Shown piece by piece: positions 25,745 through 34,407 of a stretch of 64,000 nt of DNA (within the stretch, counting starts at the first letter, position 1; the number at the start of each line of letters is the position of its first letter). The position numbers and the translations under genes are program-made. The stretch spans positions 1,178,001 to 1,242,000 of the forward strand of contig OZ221971.1 of NCBI GenBank assembly GCA_965119685.1, given 5' to 3'. The notes under the pieces are model-generated. The model was not told the origin of the DNA. It saw only the letters and a list, made by a program, of their open reading frames with translations, and ran no database searches. The DNA comes from Merdibacter sp965119685. Its GTDB lineage: Bacteria > Bacillota_I > Bacilli_A > Erysipelotrichales > Erysipelotrichaceae.

Positions 25745-27175
25745 TTGAAACGGATGCGGGCATATCTCTGCGCACTGCTTGCCGTCATGGTGCTGATCGG
25801 CAATGGTAGGGTGTTTGCGGCGCAGGAAGAAGCGATCGTCGATAATTCTTATGGCGAAGCCAGTGAAAGTGTGGAAGAGGTGGAGGTCGTCAATGCCGAT
25901 ACCTACGAACCGATCGATCCGCAGGTGGCAGAGCTGATGGAGAATGTGGCGATGGGCTCCTCTATGGCAGCACAGCCGCGCATGGCGGCGCGTAACGGCG
26001 ATCCGTATTGGGAAGAAGAGGAAACGGTGAAATCCTTTTATGACGGATATGGAAATCTGGTTTATCAAAAGGGTTCCAAGAAGATCATCGATGTCTCGGA
26101 GCATAACGGAAAGATCGATTGGGAGAAAGTCAAGGCCGCGGGCGTTGACGGAGCGATTCTGCGTTTGGGATGGGGCTATCTGGGAAAAGACAAATATTTT
26201 GATTATAACATCGCGGAGTGCAACCGTCTGGGCATCCCCTACGGTCTGTATTTATACAGCTACGCCTACGATGCGAACTTCGCTTATGCGGAGGCCTTGG
26301 GAACAGCAGAGATGCTGGAGGACGTCAGCTTAAATCTCTCTTATCCGTTTTATTATGATATAGAGAATTTTACACCGTGGAACGACGATGGGACGACGCG
26401 GCGGCCGCCCAAGACGATTGCCGGCTATGAAAGCGTAATTACCACTTATATCAAGACGCTCTCTGAGCTGGACAGCCGTTTGGCAGGGAAGATTCACGTG
26501 TACAGCTATCGTTCGTATCTCAACGGTGTGCTCAACAGCCCGAAAGTCATCTATCCCTATGTTTCATGGGCGGCGGAGTACGGTCCTGATTTGAAGTTCA
26601 GCAATCCCAGCTATCAAGGCGCGCAGGGGTGGCAGTACACCTCGGATGGCTCGGTGACAGGGGTTTCTGGCAGAGTGGACATCAGCTGTTTTTCCGACCA
26701 GTTTTACAATCGAAAGCTTTCACAGACGCTGCCTTCGGAAATGATGCAAAAGCTCGACGCGCAGCAGCTGACTTTTCAGGACGGATACATCAGCGGCTTT
26801 GCGCTGGGAAGCGACATCAGCACGCTGGCGGCAGCGTTTCATGATGTCGGCGCCGTCACCTGTATGAACGCGCAGGGAAACATCATCGAAAGCGGCAAGG
26901 TGGCAACGGGACAGACGCTGAGTGTGACGATTATGGAGGAAGAGGCGCAGCCGGTGACCTATACGGTGCAGATCGTCATCCGCGGCGATGTGAACGGAGA
27001 CGGAGCGATCTACGCAACGGATTATGTGCGGATCAAGAATCACATCATGGGGAAGAACACTTTATCCGGGCCGTATGCCCTTGCGGCCGACGTCAATAAA
27101 GACGGCAAGATCTACGCGACGGATTATGTGAAAGTGAAAAACAGCATTATGGGAAAAGGCTCCATTCAACAGTGA
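25745..27175 (+). CDS. Secreted GH25 lysozyme with C-terminal dockerin
   Basis: Muramidase that cuts peptidoglycan. From a TTG start at 25745 (GGGGGTGG just upstream) the 476-aa chain opens with a signal peptide (KRMRAYLCALLAVMVLIG...VFA). An acidic linker follows to about residue 110, then the GH25 barrel with Asp116 in IIDVSEHNG and the Asp205-x-Glu207 pair in YYDIENF. After a small beta domain (~330-410) the chain ends in two dockerin-type calcium repeats (DVNGDGAIYATDYVRIKNHI and DVNKDGKIYATDYVKVKNSI). The dockerin suggests attachment to a cohesin-bearing surface partner. The next gene starts 11 bases after its stop. It could remodel the host cell wall or attack competitors. Confidence 0.92.
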   Translation: MKRMRAYLCALLAVMVLIGNGRVFAAQEEAIVDNSYGEASESVEEVEVVNADTYEPIDPQVAELMENVAMGSSMAAQPRMAARNGDPYWEEEETVKSFYDGYGNLVYQKGSKKIIDVSEHNGKIDWEKVKAAGVDGAILRLGWGYLGKDKYFDYNIAECNRLGIPYGLYLYSYAYDANFAYAEALGTAEMLEDVSLNLSYPFYYDIENFTPWNDDGTTRRPPKTIAGYESVITTYIKTLSELDSRLAGKIHVYSYRSYLNGVLNSPKVIYPYVSWAAEYGPDLKFSNPSYQGAQGWQYTSDGSVTGVSGRVDISCFSDQFYNRKLSQTLPSEMMQKLDAQQLTFQDGYISGFALGSDISTLAAAFHDVGAVTCMNAQGNIIESGKVATGQTLSVTIMEEEAQPVTYTVQIVIRGDVNGDGAIYATDYVRIKNHIMGKNTLSGPYALAADVNKDGKIYATDYVKVKNSIMGKGSIQQ

Positions 27176-27186
27176 GGAGAGAAGAT

Positions 27187-28524
27187 ATGAAAAAGATAGA
27201 TCAGATCGGAAAAATGATATTGTGCGGCGCGTTTGTTGTGCTGATGCTGATGGGAAATCTCACCAAGGCGCAGGCCGCTTCGTTTTCAATCAGCGCCTCG
27301 CGGGGATCGGTATCTCCGGGAGGAACCTTTCAGGTGACGATTAGCGGCAGCGATTGTACCGGACGCGTCAATTTAAGCGTTTCTAACGGCACTCTTTCAG
27401 AATCGGCCGTCTGGGTGGAAAACAGCAGCTATACGGTTACGGTAACGGCGGGAAGCAGCGGCAGCGTGTCTGTGACAGCGACACCGGCAGAGGGCTTTTC
27501 CGATGGCAACGGAGATATTTACTCCCCGGGATCACGAACGGTCAGCGTGGCGATCGTTCAGCCGCAAAAGCCGTCGACCTCCAAACCGTCCTCCCCATCG
27601 ACCCCTTCCACCACGACTCCATCTGTGGAGCCCCAGGAAGATACCCGCTCTAAAAACTACAACCTGAGTTCGCTCAGCGTCGATCAGGGAACGCTGACGC
27701 CGGATTTTTCCCCGGAGGTAACACAATACCGCGTCTCCTTGCCAAAAGATGCAAAGGAGATCACCGTTTCCGCCAAGGCGCAGGACAGCGCCGCAACATT
27801 GTCCGGTACCGGAAAAAAGACATTGCAGGCAGGGGATAACAAGATCGAGGTGACCTGTCAAAGTGAATATGGGACAAAGCAGGTATATACGATCAACGTC
27901 TATGTCGATGAGGAACCGATCGTCTTTTTCGATTATGCCGGCGGCAGTTACGGCGTGGTTCGCAATACGAAGGACGTGAAGGTGCCGGAGGGCTTTAAGG
28001 AAAGCAAGGTCAAGGTTGAGGATGAGGAAATCGTCGCATGGACCAACGAAACGATGCATCAGACGATCGTCTATCTGATCAGCAGTGAGGATGAAAAAGG
28101 ATTTTATCTGCTGGAAGACGGTGCGGTTACCTCTGCTTTCAAGCCTGTCGTCATCGCGGGGCGCACCCTGTATCAGATCGATGTAGAAAAGGATCGTCAG
28201 ACATTGGCGGGGATGTCGTTTGGCACGGTAAAGCTGAAAGACTTGGAAATGCCGGGATGGACTTATCAGGAGGAAGATTTAGCCGCGTATTGCGTGATCT
28301 ACGTCATGAATGAGCAGGGAGAACGCGGCTACTATCAGTATGACAGCGCCGAAGAGACGCTGCAGCGCTACAACGGTCTCAGCGTCAGCTCCGATGCATA
28401 CACATCGGCGAAAACGATGCAGTATGTCGGTTTTGGCACCGCCGGTGCGTGCGCTTTAGCGGCGATTGCGCTTGGCGTGTGGATGGCGGTTCAGGCGCGT
28501 AAAACGAAACATCAACCAAAATAA
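27187..28524 (+). CDS. Cell-surface protein with Ig-like and cadherin-like beta-sandwich domains and C-terminal membrane anchor
   Basis: Function unknown; 445 aa. A signal peptide (ILCGAFVVLMLMGNLTKAQA) precedes a ~95-residue beta-sandwich (FSISASRGSVSPGGTFQVTI ... SRTVSVAIVQP). Then comes a Pro/Ser/Thr linker (~125-150), a cadherin-like beta-sandwich (YNLSSLSVDQGTLTPDFSPE to TINVYVDE), a ~150-residue region, and a final membrane helix (FGTAGACALAAIALGVWMAV) with a basic tail. It is cotranscribed with the dockerin lysozyme and could be its surface receptor; the first domain would be the cohesin candidate, which is inference. GAGGAG lies 7 bases before ATG 27187. Confidence 0.82.
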   Translation: MKKIDQIGKMILCGAFVVLMLMGNLTKAQAASFSISASRGSVSPGGTFQVTISGSDCTGRVNLSVSNGTLSESAVWVENSSYTVTVTAGSSGSVSVTATPAEGFSDGNGDIYSPGSRTVSVAIVQPQKPSTSKPSSPSTPSTTTPSVEPQEDTRSKNYNLSSLSVDQGTLTPDFSPEVTQYRVSLPKDAKEITVSAKAQDSAATLSGTGKKTLQAGDNKIEVTCQSEYGTKQVYTINVYVDEEPIVFFDYAGGSYGVVRNTKDVKVPEGFKESKVKVEDEEIVAWTNETMHQTIVYLISSEDEKGFYLLEDGAVTSAFKPVVIAGRTLYQIDVEKDRQTLAGMSFGTVKLKDLEMPGWTYQEEDLAAYCVIYVMNEQGERGYYQYDSAEETLQRYNGLSVSSDAYTSAKTMQYVGFGTAGACALAAIALGVWMAVQARKTKHQPK

Positions 28525-28554
28525 ATGGGGAAAAGGCCGAGAAATCACTCGGTA

Positions 28555-28585
28555 AACGGACGTTCGCAAAGGGCGTCCGTTTTTT
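28555..28585 (+). terminator. Rho-independent terminator of the lysozyme pair
   Basis: AACGGACG (28555-28562) pairs perfectly with CGTCCGTT (28574-28581), followed by T residues, 30 bases after the stop. Confidence 0.88.
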
Positions 28586-28800
28586 CGATAACGGGAGGTT
28601 TTCCCTCTGTGATAAGTGTCTAAAAAAGCGGGAGTCAGCGAGGCTGCAGCGTCGATGCAAAGTAGTCTCATCGCTGTTTGCGGCGGGGAAAAAGCGATTG
28701 CGGCTGTTTTGAAAAGCCGAGGGAAGCAAGCAGAGATCACTTTGGCAAAGCGCTATGGCGGCAGGGGATCGTTTTGTGAGACAAAAACGGTATTTTCCTG
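28586..28800. other. Intergenic stretch without a supported gene
   Basis: Between the terminator and the tRNA promoter. A 62-codon frame (28616-28804) starts at GTG without a ribosome site and runs into the promoter. I do not call it. Confidence 0.5.
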
Positions 28801-28829
28801 TTGACAGGAGGGGAACGCAATGATATTAT
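28801..28829 (+). promoter_or_regulatory. Promoter of the tRNA-Ile/tRNA-Ala pair
   Basis: Perfect TTGACA (28801-28806), 17-base spacer, TATTAT (28824-28829), 22 bases before tRNA-Ile. Confidence 0.85.
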
Positions 28830-28851
28830 AAATGAGCAATTCGATGGATAC

Positions 28852-28928
<77 letters not shown>

Positions 28929-28948
28929 TCGAATTTAAATATACAGAT

Positions 28949-29024
28949 GGGGTGTTAGCTCAGCTGGGAGAGCACCTGCTTTGCAAGCAGGGGGTCATCG
29001 GTTCGATCCCGATACGCTCCACCA
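28949..29024 (+). tRNA. tRNA-Ala (anticodon UGC)
   Basis: Acceptor GGGGTGT pairs with ACGCTCC; this includes the G3-U70 wobble pair that is the universal identity mark of tRNA-Ala. The anticodon loop TTTGCAA carries TGC, the T arm contains GGTTCGATCC, and CCA is encoded. It lies 20 bases after tRNA-Ile. Confidence 0.97.
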
Positions 29025-29041
29025 TAGTGGTTAGTCATGCG

Positions 29042-29073
29042 ATGCAATCGTGATATGCATTGCATTTTTTTTG
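29042..29073 (+). terminator. Terminator of the tRNA pair
   Basis: ATGCAAT (29042-29048) pairs with ATTGCAT (29059-29065), then eight T. Confidence 0.85.
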
Positions 29074-29402
29074 TTTATCGGTGAAATGGGCTTCCCTGCG
29101 CATTTTTTTGCGTTTTCACAGCAGTTTATCGTGTTATCGATATGGGCTGAATCGTTGACGATTGATTGAGCAGCCAATGTCAAAGCGGGTAGTGTCGATC
29201 ATGGATGAAAAGAGTGTGCAAGGATGAACGGCAGGTAGAAGCTAGTTTCCAAAATCCAAGGGAAATTTCCGTTGTCAGAGGAAGACGGGGAAGCTGTATC
29301 GGTTCCTTGTGAGTGAACACACAGTGAAACAAACCCCATGATTCAGTTGTGGCAGCAGGGTTTCTTCGCCCTTTGCAATAAGAGGAAAACGTTTGATTGA
29401 CG
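29074..29402. other. Intergenic stretch without a supported gene
   Basis: About 330 bases between the tRNA terminator and the next promoter. A minus-strand frame of 85 codons (29180-29437) has no ribosome site or family pattern. Nothing else is visible. Confidence 0.5.
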
Positions 29403-29431
29403 GCGACATTCTTTGCTGTGGATGATATAAT
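29403..29431 (+). promoter_or_regulatory. Promoter of the PD-(D/E)XK-like gene
   Basis: TATAAT (29426-29431) with a partial -35 GCGACA (29403-29408) at 17-base spacing. The gene begins 26 bases downstream after a GAGGGAGAG ribosome site. Confidence 0.6.
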
Positions 29432-29457
29432 GAACATAAAGAATTGAGGGAGAGTCT

Positions 29458-30495
29458 ATGGCAATCACACTGGAGTTATATCAAGTGCGCAGTTATCTGT
29501 TTTTCTGCGTCTGTGAGCACTTATTAAAAAAAGGCGGCTTTGCGCCTGCCAGATACTGTGATGAAGAGGGAATCCGCGCCTTGCGTGAATATGGCTGTGA
29601 GGTGCGGGGACGATCGCAGTGGCACGATGTGGACGGCGTCTATGTGTTTCTTGCGGCAACGCCGTTTATGCAGCCGCTTCGTTTATGCGTTGAGGCACGT
29701 TTTTTCGACCGTAAATTGGGAAAAACCTACATACGGGAGTTTATGGGCAAAATGCAGGACATCGGCGAGGCCTATCTCAGAGAGGAAGATCCGCTGCTCT
29801 CCCATCGCCGTCAATACCGCAATCAAGGCGTGTACTTCTCGATGAACGGCTTTACGGCGGAAGCGGAAGAACTGGCGGCTGCGCATGGCATCCAGACGAT
29901 CTCCTACGCTGCTCAGCCCCTCATGGAGCCGCTGTATCGCTGCATCGTCGATGCGGCGCGCTGGATACAAGAGCACGTACGCTTTGAAACGCCGGAAAAA
30001 ATGAGCCGTTTTATGACGGATGTCCGCCGACTGCTCATTGCTGATGACAAACAGGCGGCCCTCGCTTTACAATCGCAGTTTGGCGATGAATTGCTCATGC
30101 TGGCAGATGAGATCATCCTCGCTTTGAGCGAGCTGAAAACCTCGCTGCTCATCACCAATAATCACGGCATCTATCTGCATGCTCTTTCAAAGGAAGAATT
30201 TCCGCTCTCCTCCTTTATGCATACCGATGAAGGCGTCTGTCAGATTCACATGGAAAAACGCGGGCGCCGCAGATTTCACTATTTTACCGTCAATGACAGC
30301 ATTCGCCGCTTTTACTTTACGAGACCTTCCTTTTTAGGCGACGGTGCTTTGTTAGGTGTGCGCCCTTCCTTGCAGCAGTCGCTGTTTGTATTGGAAGAGA
30401 GCAGACCGCAAAGCGTTATGCAGCTGTGCGTACAGGATCAGGGGATTATGCGCTACCTGCGCTTAGGGGTGGAAGGAAGGCTGTGGATCGATTGA
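29458..30495 (+). CDS. Putative PD-(D/E)XK nuclease-fold protein (Mrr-like pattern)
   Basis: A 345-aa cytosolic protein. Residues ~55-150 follow the restriction-endonuclease core as in Mrr-type proteins: an Asp strand (HDVDGVYVF, Asp59), the acidic strand LCVEARFF (Glu79, Arg81), a helix with GKMQDIGEAY, then GVYFSMNGFTAEAEELAAAHGIQTISY, which is the usual late strand-helix-strand. The catalytic Lys of E-x-K is Arg81 here, so activity is doubtful. The C-terminal half (residues 160-345) is of unknown fold. No methyltransferase or defence genes are nearby. It may be a structural or DNA-binding member of the fold. Confidence 0.6.
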   Translation: MAITLELYQVRSYLFFCVCEHLLKKGGFAPARYCDEEGIRALREYGCEVRGRSQWHDVDGVYVFLAATPFMQPLRLCVEARFFDRKLGKTYIREFMGKMQDIGEAYLREEDPLLSHRRQYRNQGVYFSMNGFTAEAEELAAAHGIQTISYAAQPLMEPLYRCIVDAARWIQEHVRFETPEKMSRFMTDVRRLLIADDKQAALALQSQFGDELLMLADEIILALSELKTSLLITNNHGIYLHALSKEEFPLSSFMHTDEGVCQIHMEKRGRRRFHYFTVNDSIRRFYFTRPSFLGDGALLGVRPSLQQSLFVLEESRPQSVMQLCVQDQGIMRYLRLGVEGRLWID

Positions 30496-30696
30496 CTTTT
30501 GTAGCTAAAAAAGTGGGGAGACGCAGGGCAACGCCGCTTGCCGGACATCGCCGCTTTTTGATAAAACAGGAAAAACCGCAGACAATAAGAGCGGTGGCTA
30601 CTGCGTGATCACACGATTTTACACGAATCGGTTATTAACAAATGCAGTCATTTATGATATCCTGTTAAAGAGTGTAACAATTTAGAGGTGAAGAAA

Positions 30697-32166
30697 ATGA
30701 AGAAAAAAATTTGGAAAACACCTGGCTGGTACCTGTTTTTGCTGCTGCTGATCCTATCGGTCGCAGCGATGGCACAGGTGATCGTGCTGGGCGTGTTGCC
30801 GATCTTATATCTCGTGATCGGCTTTGTGGCTTTGCTGCTGATCGATTTGCTGTTATACTTCATGCTGGTCAGCCGCCGCGTCAATAAGGTCAATCGCATT
30901 TTGGGTTCGATCCTGACGGTGATCGTCTGTGCAGCGCTTCTTGTCGGAAACCTGTATTTGTTTAAGACGAATTCGCTGATCGGCAATATCACACACTCCG
31001 GCGAGCAGCGCCATGAGATCTCTGTCATCGTCAAGGCAGATTCCGGTTTGGAATCGATCGGCGACCTCAGTGATGCGATTGCCACTTCCTCCGCAACGGA
31101 AGACGAAATTGTCGAGGGCTTTATCGAGGATGTCAAAAATAAAGAAAACATCGCTGTGCGCACGGAAGATGCCGGCGCGCTGTTGGAAATGGTGCAGGCG
31201 CTCTACGACGATGATGCCCAAGCCATTCTGTTAGATGAATCATATCGTTCGATGGTCGAAGAGCAGGAAGACTATGAGAAATTCGATGAGGAAACCAAGG
31301 TGATTTACACGTATGTTTACTATACGCAAATTTCGGCTAACACCTCATCGGTCGATGTGACAAAGCAGCCGTTTACCGTACTGGTAACCGGTATCGATAC
31401 TTTCGGTACTATCGGAACGACGTCGAGAAGCGATGTCAATATGCTGGTAACGGTAAATCCGACGACAAAAAATATACAGCTCGTCAGCATTCCGCGTGAC
31501 TACTATGTGGAGACAGACTGCGATCCAAGCTTAGGCTGCGGCATCGGACAGATGGATAAGCTGACGCATACGGGCCTGCACGGACCGGATACGACGCGTG
31601 CGACGCTGGAAAAGCTGTTTGGCATCGAAATTAACTATACGCTGCGCGTGAATTTCTCCAGCGTGCAAAATATCGTCGATGCGCTAGGCGGCATCACGGT
31701 AGATAATCGTGACGGCTATGCGTTTAGTGTTGGAGGATACTCTTTCACGCAAGATATTTTGGAACTCAACGGCGATCAGGCGCTTGCGTTCTCTCGTGAG
31801 CGTTATTCCTTTGCGGAGGGGGATCGTGAACGCGGTCGCAATCAGATGCGCGTCATTGAAGGAATGATCAATAAAGCGACTTCTCCGGCGATCCTGACCG
31901 GCTATATGAGTTTCTTGGATGCGGTCGGCGATTCCTTTGAGACGGATATGAGCTCTTCCGATATTCGTGCGCTCGTGCAGATGCAGCTTTCTCAAGGCGG
32001 CAGCTGGACGATCGGCAGCATCAGCGTCAATGGGACCGGCGGTACTGATTATTGCTATGAGCTGGGCAATTATGCTTATGTCATGTATCCGGATATGGAT
32101 ACGGTCGACGCGGCGGTCAGCGCGATTCAAAATGTGGAGAACGGCGGTCAGCCGTCAAACGGCTAA
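30697..32166 (+). CDS. LytR-CpsA-Psr (LCP) family glycopolymer ligase
   Basis: Likely transfers a lipid-linked capsule or teichoic polymer onto peptidoglycan outside the membrane. The 489-aa protein has a basic start and three N-terminal membrane helices (residues ~10-95), an accessory domain (~110-225), and the LCP domain from ~228: VLVTGIDTFGTIGTTSRSDV, then VSIPRDYYVE and the later Arg motif FSRERYSFAEGDRERGRNQM. GTG 30688 is rejected as start because AGAGGTG (30684-30690) overlaps it and fits ATG 30697. Its place directly before the capsule promoter suggests it attaches the polymer made downstream, although a terminator separates the units. Confidence 0.94.
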   Translation: MKKKIWKTPGWYLFLLLLILSVAAMAQVIVLGVLPILYLVIGFVALLLIDLLLYFMLVSRRVNKVNRILGSILTVIVCAALLVGNLYLFKTNSLIGNITHSGEQRHEISVIVKADSGLESIGDLSDAIATSSATEDEIVEGFIEDVKNKENIAVRTEDAGALLEMVQALYDDDAQAILLDESYRSMVEEQEDYEKFDEETKVIYTYVYYTQISANTSSVDVTKQPFTVLVTGIDTFGTIGTTSRSDVNMLVTVNPTTKNIQLVSIPRDYYVETDCDPSLGCGIGQMDKLTHTGLHGPDTTRATLEKLFGIEINYTLRVNFSSVQNIVDALGGITVDNRDGYAFSVGGYSFTQDILELNGDQALAFSRERYSFAEGDRERGRNQMRVIEGMINKATSPAILTGYMSFLDAVGDSFETDMSSSDIRALVQMQLSQGGSWTIGSISVNGTGGTDYCYELGNYAYVMYPDMDTVDAAVSAIQNVENGGQPSNG

Positions 32167-32181
32167 AACGTCAATATCAAT

Positions 32182-32210
32182 AACAGCGGGTACCATACTC
32201 GCTGTTTTCT
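32182..32210 (+). terminator. Terminator after the LCP gene
   Basis: AACAGCG (32182-32188) pairs with CGCTGTT (32200-32206), followed by TTTC. It separates the LCP transcript from the capsule operon. Confidence 0.75.
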
Positions 32211-32251
32211 TTACGATTGAGGCCATATCCGATGCATTTCGCTGCAATGAC

Positions 32252-32280
32252 TTGCAAAAGCAGGGGAATCAGATTACAAT
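32252..32280 (+). promoter_or_regulatory. Upstream promoter of the polysaccharide operon
   Basis: TTGCAA (32252-32257), 17-base spacer, TACAAT (32275-32280). It lies about 80 bases before the poly-G promoter and could give basal expression independent of the G tract. Confidence 0.5.
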
Positions 32281-32331
32281 ATACAAGATAAATAATTACA
32301 CTCTCTACTCACGGGGCGATGGTACAAGCTA

Positions 32332-32362
32332 TTGACATTTGGTGAGGGGGGGGGGGTATGAT
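32332..32362 (+). promoter_or_regulatory. Poly-G-spacer promoter of the polysaccharide operon (candidate phase-variable switch)
   Basis: A perfect TTGACA (32332-32337) and TATGAT (32357-32362) are separated by 19 bases, of which the last 11 (32346-32356) are all G. The optimal sigma-A spacer is 17 bases, so slippage to 9 G would create an optimal promoter and the present 11 G a weaker one. The dehydratase gene begins 105 bases after the -10 box. Phase-variable promoters of this design are known, for example the poly-G or poly-C spacer promoters of Neisseria porA and opc; the case here is inference from sequence. Confidence 0.75.
32346..32356 (+). repeat. Homopolymeric tract, 11 G
   Basis: Eleven consecutive G inside the -35/-10 spacer of the capsule promoter. 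On reading the window, the only other G or C run of eight or more that I found is the 9-C run at 52,553-52,561. Confidence 0.97.
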
Positions 32363-32467
32363 TATCAAGGGATTTTGCGTTTTCCTTTTTGGGGGAGCCG
32401 TTTGCTTCTTTGCTCATAGAGCATGAATGTAAACAGTGGGTGCATGCAGGGATAAGGATGATAGAAG

Positions 32468-34369
32468 ATGATTAACGGAATACTGAGAAATCCAATCTAT
32501 AAAAAATATCGGTCGCTGCTGATCTGCATGGTCGATATGGCAATCGTCGGCGTGTCCTATTTTTTCGCGTTTTACATCGCCAGCCTGAATTTTATCTTGT
32601 CTGAAATCGCAGAGGTGGAAAGAGGTTCGCTGTTGGAAGGATTTCTGCTCACAATGGCGGTGTATCTGCTCTGCTTTCTGATGTTTCGCATTTACAAGAG
32701 TCTTTGGAAATACACGGGACCATCGGAGGTGATCCGTATCGTATCGGCCGTCGTCGTCGCGGTAGGCGTGTCTTTGCTGCTGCTGCCGATTTTGCCGATT
32801 CGCGGCTTGGAGATGCGTACGATCGTCGTTACCGGCGTATTTGTCATCTTGTTGATGTGCAATGTGCGTTTGGGTTATCGATTGCTGCGCCGGCACGAGC
32901 AGGAGGGCAAGAAATCGACCAATGCGGTGATCATCGGCGCGGGAGACGCCGGATATATATTGTGTAAAGAAATTATTCAAAATCACCGCTTCGATGCGAA
33001 TGTCGTCGGTTTTATCGATGATGCCAGAGCGGGAAAGATCGTGTACGGCAAAAAGGTGCTGGCGGATACGGAACACATGAACGATGTGATTTTGAAGTAT
33101 GGAGTTACGATGGCGATCATTGCCATACCAAGTGCCAGCAAGCGGGATGTCCGAAGGATTTATGATCTTTGCAAGCAGCTGAAGCTGGAGACGAAGATCA
33201 TGAAAAAGGGCGATGAATTATTAGAGAGCCCGGATGCGGCAGTGCGTTATCCGGTGGAAGACATCAGCATCGAGGATTTGCTGGGACGCGGCGAGATTCA
33301 TTTGGATCAGCAGGAGATCCGCTCTTACATCAGCGGTAAGGTGGTGGCGGTGACCGGCGCCGGAGGATCGATCGGTTCTGAGCTTTGCCGACAGATCGTC
33401 AAGTTTCGCCCTAAAGAACTGGTGATGATCGATATTAACGAAAACAGTTTGTATATGCTGGAACAGGAATTTAACCGGGACCGCACGCATGGCAGACTGA
33501 ACCCGAACATCGTTATTGATTCGTATATCGCCTCCATCCGTGATCGTTCTGCGATCGATTCGATCTTCGCTCAGAAACATCCCGAGGTCGTCTACCATGC
33601 GGCGGCGCACAAGCATGTGCCGCTGATGGAAACGCGGCCGATGGAAGCTGTGAAAAACAATGTGTTTGGAACAAATAACGTCATCCAAAGCTGTATTAAA
33701 CATCAGGTTTCCCGCTTTATCATGATCTCCACGGACAAGGCGGTCAATCCGACAAACGTCATGGGTGCGACCAAACGCATGACAGAGATGATTTTGCAGG
33801 CGAACGGCAATAACGGCGTTACGAAGATGGCGGCAGTTCGTTTCGGTAATGTCTTAGGCTCAAACGGTTCGGTGATTCCGATTTTCAAAAATCAGATCAA
33901 GGAAGGCGGACCGGTGACAATTACCGACAAAAACATCATTCGTTACTTCATGACGATTCCCGAGGCTGCTCAGCTGGTATTGCAGGCAGGCTATTATGCG
34001 GACAAGGGAGAGATCTTCGTGCTGGATATGGGAGAGCCGGTAAAGATCCTCGATTTGGCGGAAAAGATGATTCGTCTGTCAGGCTTGGAGCCTTACAAGG
34101 ATATTGACATTGTGGAGATCGGCTTGCGCCCGGGAGAGAAGATGTTTGAAGAGCTTCGTTTGGATGGAGAAGATACGGAGCGAACGAAAAACGACTTGAT
34201 TTTTATCAATCACGTGATGGGAATCAGCAAGCAGGAAATCGACGAGAAGCTGGCAGTGCTAGGAAAGCTGCTGTCTGAAAACGCTTCCCGCGAGGAATTC
34301 AGAAATACGATGCTGGAAATTATTAAAGATAAGGAAAACGTGAAACATACCGCATCATTTGTGGTATAA
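32468..34369 (+). CDS. Membrane UDP-sugar 4,6-dehydratase (CapD/WbpM/PglF family)
   Basis: Probably converts UDP-GlcNAc to UDP-4-keto-6-deoxy-GlcNAc. The 633-aa protein has four N-terminal membrane helices (residues ~15-130), a first nucleotide-binding-like domain (AVIIGAGDAGYILCKEI, ~153-170) and the catalytic SDR domain from ~290 with GAGGSIGSELCRQI, AAAHKHVPLMETRP, MISTDKAVNPTNVMGATKR (Met in place of the usual Tyr, as in this family) and PEAAQLVLQAG. This is the large PglF/WbpM layout. With the PglE-like and PglC-like genes downstream it points to a bacillosamine-type sugar. Its composition is host-like, unlike the cassette after 35 kb. Confidence 0.93.
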   Translation: MINGILRNPIYKKYRSLLICMVDMAIVGVSYFFAFYIASLNFILSEIAEVERGSLLEGFLLTMAVYLLCFLMFRIYKSLWKYTGPSEVIRIVSAVVVAVGVSLLLLPILPIRGLEMRTIVVTGVFVILLMCNVRLGYRLLRRHEQEGKKSTNAVIIGAGDAGYILCKEIIQNHRFDANVVGFIDDARAGKIVYGKKVLADTEHMNDVILKYGVTMAIIAIPSASKRDVRRIYDLCKQLKLETKIMKKGDELLESPDAAVRYPVEDISIEDLLGRGEIHLDQQEIRSYISGKVVAVTGAGGSIGSELCRQIVKFRPKELVMIDINENSLYMLEQEFNRDRTHGRLNPNIVIDSYIASIRDRSAIDSIFAQKHPEVVYHAAAHKHVPLMETRPMEAVKNNVFGTNNVIQSCIKHQVSRFIMISTDKAVNPTNVMGATKRMTEMILQANGNNGVTKMAAVRFGNVLGSNGSVIPIFKNQIKEGGPVTITDKNIIRYFMTIPEAAQLVLQAGYYADKGEIFVLDMGEPVKILDLAEKMIRLSGLEPYKDIDIVEIGLRPGEKMFEELRLDGEDTERTKNDLIFINHVMGISKQEIDEKLAVLGKLLSENASREEFRNTMLEIIKDKENVKHTASFVV

Positions 34370-34370
34370 T
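34362..34370 (+). promoter_or_regulatory. Extended -10 promoter inside the dehydratase stop region
   Basis: TGG followed by a perfect TATAAT (34365-34370); the -10 box overlaps the dehydratase stop codon (TAA 34367-34369). No good -35 is seen, which extended -10 promoters tolerate. It would start a transcript near 34,377 that carries the hairpin leader, loaP and the cassette. Confidence 0.55.
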
Positions 34371-34407
34371 GTCTATCGGCGAAAAAGGTTACACCCTTTT
34401 GCGAACA

